Source: Bacteroidia bacterium (GTDB lineage Bacteria; Bacteroidota; Bacteroidia; Flavobacteriales_D; Crocinitomicaceae). From it: a DNA stretch of 37,860 nt. This document shows, one piece after another, positions 33,221 through 37,860 of the stretch. Position numbers and translations under genes: made by a program. The stretch lies in NCBI GenBank assembly GCA_030427935.1, contig JAUICI010000015.1, positions 1 to 37,860 of the forward strand, read 5' to 3'. Numbering within the stretch: the stretch's first letter is position 1; each line of letters begins with the position of its first letter. The notes under the pieces were generated by a model. The model saw only the letters and a list, made by a program, of their open reading frames with translations, did not search any database and had not been told where the DNA came from.

Positions 33221-33505
33221 ATTGGATTTTTGGATAGCTGGACATTTGGATTTCTAGACTTTTAATTGAGGTAATATAAAACGCAAAGTAATTCTTAATC
33301 CTTAATCCTCAATTTTTCATCTTTCATTTTTAATTTTTAATTAAACCCCTGTTACTTATTTTTTTTTCCACATTATTAAAACGAAGTTTTAAAGTTTCAC
33401 TAGTGAATTAAATACATAAATTTCTTAGGTAAATATTTGGAAATACATAACTTTCTTATGTATATTTGTCTTAGGTAATTTATTAATCTTTAAAAACAAG
33501 TAATT
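33221..33505. other. Intergenic region with 7-nt periodic DNA and an operator/promoter
   Basis: No gene is seen. 33221-33265 and 33295-33347 are 7-nt periodic: the second reads CTTAATC, CTTAATC, CTCAATT, TTTCATC, TTTCATT, TTTAATT, TTTAATT in register. A T-rich stretch follows, then the duplicated operator-like block and promoter at 33410-33470 that serve the 66-aa gene. Confidence 0.7.
33410..33470 (+). promoter_or_regulatory. Tandem-duplicated operator with overlapping -7 box
   Basis: Two about 30-nt blocks starting AAATACATAA (33410 and 33441) repeat with period 31. The second contains a perfect dyad, ATACATAA (33443-33450), 5 nt, TTATGTAT (33456-33463). The -7 box TATATTTG (33461-33468) overlaps its right arm, and a TTG lies 21 nt upstream (33437-33439). 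The ACAT...ATGT core is reminiscent of PadR-type dyads (usually ATGT-N8-ACAT), and padR is encoded 400 nt downstream, so autoregulation is a reasonable inference. Confidence 0.65.
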
Positions 33506-33706
33506 ATGAAAGCAACGATGTATTTTCTAGGGTTTATCTCCCTATTTTTAATCACAACAGGAATGACATTTAAAATCATGCACTGGCCAGGAGCTAATAT
33601 TAGTTTAGTGGCAGGAGTGTTTCTTTTGAATGTCGGTTATTTACCATTGTATTTTATAGACAGATACAAAAGATCGATTCAAGAAAAAGCAGAAAAACCA
33701 GTCTAA
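33506..33706 (+). CDS. 66-aa GldL-like membrane hairpin protein
   Basis: Two hydrophobic helices (about 4-22 and 31-50) joined by the motif FKIMHWPGAN, then a basic tail DRYKRSIQEKAEKPV. The FKIMHWPGA segment resembles the start of the motor protein GldL/PorL of the type IX secretion apparatus, but the cytoplasmic GldL domain is absent. It is a stand-alone copy of the C-terminal membrane module of the HAAS protein at 34203: 33 of 55 aligned positions are identical, including FK-MHWP-AN and YF-DRYK-SI. It is expressed from a promoter with an operator-like dyad and followed by a hairpin terminator. Its function is unknown; interaction with the HAAS protein is inferred from the homology. Confidence 0.85.
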   Translation: MKATMYFLGFISLFLITTGMTFKIMHWPGANISLVAGVFLLNVGYLPLYFIDRYKRSIQEKAEKPV

Positions 33707-33727
33707 TTTTTAACTCAAAGCAACAAG

Positions 33728-33754
33728 TTGGGGGTAGATTCAAATCGCCCCCAA
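33728..33754 (+). terminator. Hairpin downstream of the 66-aa gene
   Basis: TTGGGGG (33728-33734) pairs with CCCCCAA (33748-33754); inside, GATT and AATC can add four pairs. Only a weak T-run (ATTT) follows, so termination may be partial, and read-through into padR is possible. Confidence 0.6.
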
Positions 33755-33811
33755 TTTCCAAAAACCAAATTGAAAGAATGAACTTAGAAAACATCAAAAT
33801 CCCATTTAGGT

Positions 33812-33862
33812 CCCTGAGCTTGTCGAAGGGTTCATCTTTAATTTTTCATTTTTAATTAAAAC
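33812..33862. repeat. CCCTGAGCTTGTCGAAGGG element plus TTTAATT-type heptamers
   Basis: CCCTGAGCTTGTCGAAGGG (33812-33830) is the inverse-oriented partner of the element at 5301-5319. It is followed by 7-nt units TTCATCT, TTAATTT, TTCATTT, TTAATTA, and the ATG of padR begins a few bases later at 33865. Confidence 0.75.
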
Positions 33863-33864
33863 CC

Positions 33865-34206
33865 ATGGTTTACTCAAAAGATTTAATCAAAGGCACTTTA
33901 AAACCCATCATTCTTAAATTATTGAGAGATAATGGAAGAATGTATGGCTACCAAATCACTCAGGAAGTTCGGGAATTATCCAAAGGCAAAATAGAAATCA
34001 CGGAAGGAGCACTCTACCCGCTTCTTCACAAATTAGAAGCTGAAAAAATTGTCGTCGTTGAAAAAGAAATGATTGGCAAGCGCGTGAGGAAATATTACAG
34101 CTTAAGCAAATCCGGTAAAACTGTTACAACAGCTACTGTAAACGAACTTTCAGATTTTCTGGGAACACTAACTGCATTATTAAAAACTAAACCAAAAACG
34201 GCATGA
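33865..34206 (+). CDS. PadR-family transcriptional regulator
   Basis: 113-aa winged-helix repressor: GTLKPIILKLLRDNGRMYGYQITQEV, the family signature KIEITEGALYPLLHKLEAEKIV, then the wing EMIGKRVRKYYSLSKSGKTV and a C-terminal dimerisation helix. PadR proteins bind short ATGT/ACAT-type dyads and respond to small ligands or to partner proteins. The padR TGA overlaps the ATG of the HAAS-domain gene by 4 nt (ATGA), a pairing commonly seen in bacteria where HAAS proteins are membrane partners of PadR. The probable target is the dyad at 33443-33463 and possibly its own promoter, which is interrupted by repeats here. Confidence 0.95.
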   Translation: MVYSKDLIKGTLKPIILKLLRDNGRMYGYQITQEVRELSKGKIEITEGALYPLLHKLEAEKIVVVEKEMIGKRVRKYYSLSKSGKTVTTATVNELSDFLGTLTALLKTKPKTA

Positions 34207-34628
34207 TACTTACGGATGAACAAGTAATTCAGATCGAAAAGCATATTTCGAAAAGAGGAGTTGAAATCAAGGATCTATTTGAAAGTATGGTAGACCATAT
34301 TTGTTGTCAAATTGAAAACTCAAAACACTATGATTTCAATCGAGCGCTTGAAGAGGCCATGGAAGACTTTGATGCGGAAGAAATGAACGAGGTTCAAAAT
34401 GAAATTCAAATTCAGATGGCTTTCAAAAAATTCAAGAAATCAAAAAAATGGCAATTTACTCTGGGATTCATAGCTACATTTTTCATGTCGACAGGAATCC
34501 TATTTAAGCAAATGCACTGGCCTTCAGCGAATATTTGTTTGCTATTTGGTGTTTTCATCTTGAATTTCGGATTTCTCCCGATGTACTTTTTCGATCGCTA
34601 TAAAAATTCGATAAAGACTTCAAAATAA
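34203..34628 (+). CDS. HAAS-domain protein with GldL-like membrane hairpin
   Basis: 141-aa protein with an N-terminal HAAS-like signalling domain (about 1-60; LTDEQVIQIEKHISKRGVEIKDLFESMVDHICCQIE and FNRALEEAMEDF), a charged linker (about 65-82), and a C-terminal two-helix module containing FKQMHWPSAN and ending YFFDRYKNSIKTSK. HAAS domains are partners of PadR regulators, so a membrane-bound sensor or sequestration role is inferred. The membrane module is 33/55 identical to the stand-alone 66-aa protein at 33506. It has a 4-nt overlap with padR and a 29-nt gap to the outer-membrane receptor-like gene, so all three probably form one operon. Confidence 0.85.
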   Translation: MILTDEQVIQIEKHISKRGVEIKDLFESMVDHICCQIENSKHYDFNRALEEAMEDFDAEEMNEVQNEIQIQMAFKKFKKSKKWQFTLGFIATFFMSTGILFKQMHWPSANICLLFGVFILNFGFLPMYFFDRYKNSIKTSK

Positions 34629-34657
34629 TATCTTTGTCTCTCCATTAAAGCAACAAC

Positions 34658-37024
34658 ATGAAGAATTTAATTGGCTTATTAGCTATTTTTTGGGCTTTTA
34701 CAGTTCAATCTCAATATACCATTTCGGGGAAAATCGTCGACGAAAAAGACAGCTTGGTTCCCTTTGCAAATGTTTTAGTTCTAAATCCATCCGATAGCTC
34801 TATTGTAAAAGGAAGTATTTCTGAAGATGGTAATTTCTCGATTGACGGACTAAATCTGACTACGGGACTACTAAAAGTTGCCGCTATCGGATATGATCCA
34901 GTGTACAAGAGGTTTCTCAAACCTACAGGCAATAAATTGGATTTAGGAACTCTCAGCATCAATACGACTGAAATGAAGGGTGTGGAAATTGTGGCCACCC
35001 GCCCTATCTTTGTCTCAAAAGGAGATCGAATCGAAGTTGATGTGGAGAATTCTTCCCTTTCAGCACAAGGAAATGCCTTTGAGGTTTTAAGGTCTTCTCC
35101 CAAAATCATGATCGGTTCCAATGACAATATTACCGTGATTGGAAAAGGAACTCCCATGATCTATATCGATAACCAACCGATTAATTCAGTTGAAATATTA
35201 AAATCCCTGCCTTCATCAGAAATCAGATCTATTGAGATTATTGAAAACCCTTCTGCTAAATACGATGCTGCAGGTAGTGCCGTAATTCTCATCAATACGA
35301 AAAAGCAAAACTTAAACGGTTATCAGATCAGCTTATTAAACAACACAAAACTTGGACGAAAAGTGAGTAATTATTCGTCCATTAGTGCGGATTATAAATC
35401 TGGGAAATTCGGAATTCAGGGATTCTACGGATTCTTTTTTGGAAGAAACTGGAATATCAATAATATCAATCGATCAGTATATAATCCAACCGACACTATT
35501 GACATGGATAATGATGTTCAAAATGTAAAACATTATAAAGGCAATCATTCCTATCGATTAAGCTTGTTTTATAATCCTGATAGTGTTTCCAATATCAACC
35601 TGAAATACAACGGATATGTGAGAAATATCGGCTCGAGCGTTGATAATTCGAACTATCTGACTTCGAAAAATTTTGGACAAACCTTGATCTACTCCAATAC
35701 GCAAGGACAATTTGATGCTTTTGGAAATACAGTTCAATTAAACTATTCCAGAGATTTGGATACCAATGGATCCATGATCTATATCGGTGGACAATATTCT
35801 CAATACGCTGGAGAAAACAAAGATTCGATTTCTGAAAACAATGAATTTCTTTACCCAAACAGACTAAACCTGAACAATTCTAACATCAATTTCACAAGTG
35901 GAAAAATAGACTACGAAAAGAAATGGGCAAAAGGCTGGGGAATCGACATAGGAGCAAAATATACCTATGTTTTTAATGAAGGTGACAGTAGGTTTAGCGA
36001 TATCGATATTAATGGAAACCCTGTTGTGGGTACTATTTTTGATGATGACTTCCAATACAATGAGCATATTTTAGCAGGTTATATTGAAGGATCCAAAACC
36101 TGGGATAAATTATTCATTAGGGCTGGGGTTCGGACGGAATGGACAAGAACAAAAGGAAATTCGCAACAATTTAACCAAGCCATTGCGGATACAGGCTACA
36201 TCAATTTCTTCCCAAATTTCCTTCTAACATGGGATTTTGCAAAAGACTGGGAATTAAGTATGAATTATGGACGTCGTATCAATCGTCCTTCCTTTCAAGA
36301 CATGACACCTTATGTTGATTACGTCGATTCTTTATCGGCTTTTATTGGAAACCCGTTTCTGACCCCTTCTTATTCTCACGAGGCGGAATTGTCGATCATT
36401 TTTAAAGAGTTTGCTTCACTTGAGCTTGGCTATACCTATACTGAAAATGCGATTACCCTTTTTGTTGAAAAAGACCCAACTTCAAACGCTTTCATCGCTC
36501 AAGAGAGAAATATTGATTATCAGCAATCTCTTTCTGTTGGCTTAAACCTCCCTTATCAACTGAAATGGTGGACGACTTATAATGGATTTGGAATGAATTA
36601 CAATATTTCTAGATTTGAATTAGACAATGGTCTCGCCAACCCAAGGAAACCGATGTTCTATGTCTACCTCTACAACAAATTAGCGATACCGAAAGCATTG
36701 GATTTAGAAATCACCTATATCTACCACTCAAGCGGTCTTCAAGGTGTTTTTGAGTTTTTCCCTTCACATAATTTAATCGTCTCCCTATCAAGAAAATTCT
36801 TGGATGACAAGCTTCAAATCCGAGTTACTGGAAGCGATCTTCTGCGCTTGCAAAATCAAGGTGGTGAATCGACTTTGGATGGCTTTAACGTTAGATATCA
36901 AGAATTTTGGGACAGCTTCAATGCTAGAATCTCAATATCCTATCGATTCGGTGAATTGAAAAAGAAAGGAGACAATTACAAGTCTAAACTTGACAGAGAC
37001 GAAGAGAAGAGGATTAAGAATTAG
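34658..37024 (+). CDS. TonB-dependent-receptor-like outer-membrane protein (OMP_b-brl_3 type)
   Basis: 788-aa protein: signal peptide (FWAFTVQSQ), a CarboxypepD_reg-like beta-sandwich (about 20-105; ISGKIVDEKDSLVPFANVLVLNPSDSSIVKGSISEDGNFSIDGL), a plug-like domain (GVEIVATRPIFVSKGDRIEVDVENSS; VLRSSPKIMIGSNDNITVIGKGTPMIYIDNQPI; EIRSIEIIENPSAKYDAAGSAVILINTKK), and a long beta-barrel (RLSLFYNPDS, ELSMNYGRRINRPSFQDMTPYVDYVDSLSAFIGNP) with a barrel-closing SFNARISISYRFGELKKKGD. No clear TonB box is seen, so a receptor in the OMP_b-brl_3 group rather than a proven transporter. It follows the HAAS gene by 29 nt and is probably controlled by PadR. Confidence 0.9.
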   Translation: MKNLIGLLAIFWAFTVQSQYTISGKIVDEKDSLVPFANVLVLNPSDSSIVKGSISEDGNFSIDGLNLTTGLLKVAAIGYDPVYKRFLKPTGNKLDLGTLSINTTEMKGVEIVATRPIFVSKGDRIEVDVENSSLSAQGNAFEVLRSSPKIMIGSNDNITVIGKGTPMIYIDNQPINSVEILKSLPSSEIRSIEIIENPSAKYDAAGSAVILINTKKQNLNGYQISLLNNTKLGRKVSNYSSISADYKSGKFGIQGFYGFFFGRNWNINNINRSVYNPTDTIDMDNDVQNVKHYKGNHSYRLSLFYNPDSVSNINLKYNGYVRNIGSSVDNSNYLTSKNFGQTLIYSNTQGQFDAFGNTVQLNYSRDLDTNGSMIYIGGQYSQYAGENKDSISENNEFLYPNRLNLNNSNINFTSGKIDYEKKWAKGWGIDIGAKYTYVFNEGDSRFSDIDINGNPVVGTIFDDDFQYNEHILAGYIEGSKTWDKLFIRAGVRTEWTRTKGNSQQFNQAIADTGYINFFPNFLLTWDFAKDWELSMNYGRRINRPSFQDMTPYVDYVDSLSAFIGNPFLTPSYSHEAELSIIFKEFASLELGYTYTENAITLFVEKDPTSNAFIAQERNIDYQQSLSVGLNLPYQLKWWTTYNGFGMNYNISRFELDNGLANPRKPMFYVYLYNKLAIPKALDLEITYIYHSSGLQGVFEFFPSHNLIVSLSRKFLDDKLQIRVTGSDLLRLQNQGGESTLDGFNVRYQEFWDSFNARISISYRFGELKKKGDNYKSKLDRDEEKRIKN

Positions 37025-37030
37025 GGAATT

Positions 37031-37072
37031 TAGGTAATAGGTAATAGGTAATAGGTAATAGGTAATAGGTAA
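37031..37072. repeat. Six perfect TAGGTAA heptamers
   Basis: TAGGTAA repeats six times without error, followed by TAGGAAG. The array starts 7 nt after the TAG of the receptor-like gene and lies in a convergent gap, as does the related array at 559-610. Confidence 0.97.
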
Positions 37073-37155
37073 TAGGAAGGTAAACAAACACCTCGGAAAT
37101 AAGTCGTTTATTTTCGAATACGCATCCTTTTCCTTTTTACTTTTTCCCTTTTACT

Positions 37156-37740
37156 TTAATCCACGATTTCAATCTCCATGCCTTTGCTGCAAATGGAATA
37201 CAAATCATTCACATCTTTATTCGTCATGGAAATGCAGCCCCAAGTCCAATTGGAGCGGTCTGTAATAAGATGATCTTTGCCCTCAGGCACACCATGAATA
37301 CCAACTTCTCCTCCAATAGTGGCGTCCTTTGGTATTTCACCTTTTCGTTTCGATTCTTTAAACTTTCTTTCTGAATCGGCCGTTGGATAGTCAATCCAAA
37401 TAAATTTCGCCCATTTTTTATGCGGATAAAGATCTCGAATTTTAAAATGACCTTCAGGGGTACACATATCCCCTTCCCTTCGTTTATCGTCAACCGGATT
37501 CTCCCCGAATACAACAGGGTACTCTTTCAGAATTTTATCCCCATATTTCAAACTCAACTTATAAGCGGATTTGTCGATATAGATTCGAATATCCTTGGCG
37601 GCAAGTTTTTCATCTTTCAATAGTTCCCTCGCTGAACGATCGTAATTCTTGAAATCTTTTAAATCAACGCTACCTTGTTTTTCCTCCTCGGAGCAAGAAA
37701 AGAATAGCATTACCGTCAGAAATAAAATGAAACTTTTCAT
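37156..37740 (-). CDS. L,D-transpeptidase (YkuD domain) lipoprotein
   Basis: 194-aa SPII lipoprotein: signal peptide with lipobox FFSC (Cys16) and acidic tether SEEEKQGSVD. The YkuD-type catalytic domain occupies about 45-194, with IRIYIDKSAYKLSLKYGDKILKEYPVVFGENP at its start, His in GIHGVPEG and the nucleophile Cys in SNWTWGCISM (the family's HGx..SxGCI/VxM pattern). Such enzymes form 3-3 or lipoprotein-peptidoglycan crosslinks in the periplasm. It is short compared with LDTs that carry LysM or peptidoglycan-binding domains, but the catalytic core appears complete. It converges with the receptor-like gene and is separated from it by the heptamer array. Confidence 0.92.
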   Translation of the reverse strand: MKSFILFLTVMLFFSCSEEEKQGSVDLKDFKNYDRSARELLKDEKLAAKDIRIYIDKSAYKLSLKYGDKILKEYPVVFGENPVDDKRREGDMCTPEGHFKIRDLYPHKKWAKFIWIDYPTADSERKFKESKRKGEIPKDATIGGEVGIHGVPEGKDHLITDRSNWTWGCISMTNKDVNDLYSICSKGMEIEIVD

Positions 37741-37845
37741 ACCTTAAAATTAACAAATGAATCAATTCAAAACTTTTCCTTTTGACTTCTTACATTTTAC
37801 TTTATTTTAGTGTAATTGAAATTTAAAACACACAAAGCTCTAATA

Positions 37846-37860
37846 ATGAAAAAACTAGCA
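37846..37860 (+). CDS. Possible start of a further gene (3' cut by window end)
   Basis: ATG at 37846 followed by AAAAAACTAGCA (MKKLA) looks like the first codons of a signal peptide. Upstream, TTG (37782-37784) and TATTTTAG (37803-37810) are 18 nt apart and nearly match the promoter consensus. Only five codons are visible. Confidence 0.35.

Noticed and set aside
33506-33706. Annotation as the T9SS motor protein GldL
   Set aside because: Only the short helix-turn FKIMHWPGA region is shared; GldL is much longer with a cytoplasmic domain and lies next to gldK/gldM/gldN, none of which are here.
34711-35157. 148-aa minus-strand ORF inside the receptor-like gene
   Set aside because: Opposite-strand shadow of a complete CarboxypepD_reg and plug region.
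37031-37079. CRISPR-like array
   Set aside because: Direct 7-nt repeats without spacers and without cas genes nearby; this is a simple tandem repeat.

Overview
The window is AT-rich chromosomal DNA from a member of the Bacteroidota, most likely order Flavobacteriales (a Crocinitomicaceae-like relative is a guess from overall character). Evidence for this: two secreted proteins end in type IX secretion (T9SS) type A sorting domains; there are several SPII lipoproteins with charged or Asn/Asp tethers; a CarboxypepD_reg-type outer-membrane beta-barrel protein is present; signal peptides end in Gln (AQ/GQ); and promoters fit the Bacteroidota pattern TTG-N18-21-TAnnTTTG. No rRNA, tRNA, CRISPR array, prophage or insertion sequence was recognised.

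Layout. 1-754: the 3' end of an unidentified gene and a 7-nt tandem repeat. 755-3532: a cysteine biosynthesis operon on the minus strand (cysE-cysM-cvfB), preceded by a promoter, a Cys-rich leader peptide and an intrinsic terminator, which together read as a transcription attenuator. 3576-5212: REP-like hairpins, then an M42 peptidase and a YigZ-family protein (minus). 5359-6766: DUF1697 protein and two small membrane proteins (plus). 6783-9458: TPR protein and membrane metallophosphoesterase (minus). 9545-12184: a large T9SS-secreted subtilase. 12325-20664: a run of plus-strand genes with tiny gaps or overlaps (secreted protein, LpxL-type acyltransferase, RarA ATPase, lipoprotein, outer-membrane barrel, T9SS propeller-like protein, NUDIX hydrolase). 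20665-26584: hypothetical protein, abundant-looking DUF4836-like lipoprotein under a palindromic promoter, small membrane protein, TPR-SpoIIE phosphatase sensor, outer-membrane barrel. 26702-31969: GT9 glycosyltransferase overlapping a very large polytopic membrane protein, then YchF. 32123-37740: surface lipoprotein, a PadR/HAAS/GldL-like-hairpin regulatory cluster ending in an outer-membrane receptor-like protein, and an L,D-transpeptidase lipoprotein.

How the genes fit together. Most of the window is envelope biology: outer-membrane barrels, lipoproteins, T9SS cargo, lipid A acylation, surface glycan transfer and peptidoglycan crosslinking, mixed with housekeeping genes (rarA, ychF, cysE/cysM). 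The two strongest candidates for something under-described are (1) the cysteine-codon leader/attenuator at 3353-3532 controlling cysE-cysM, with all four classical pairing segments visible, and (2) the PadR-HAAS cluster at 33443-37024, in which a stand-alone 66-aa GldL-like membrane hairpin is a close copy (33 of 55 positions identical) of the C-terminal membrane module of the HAAS protein, behind a palindromic operator that overlaps the -7 box. A third recurrent signal is 7-nt-periodic intergenic DNA built from different words at many places. All functional statements are from reading the sequence and family knowledge; no searches were run.
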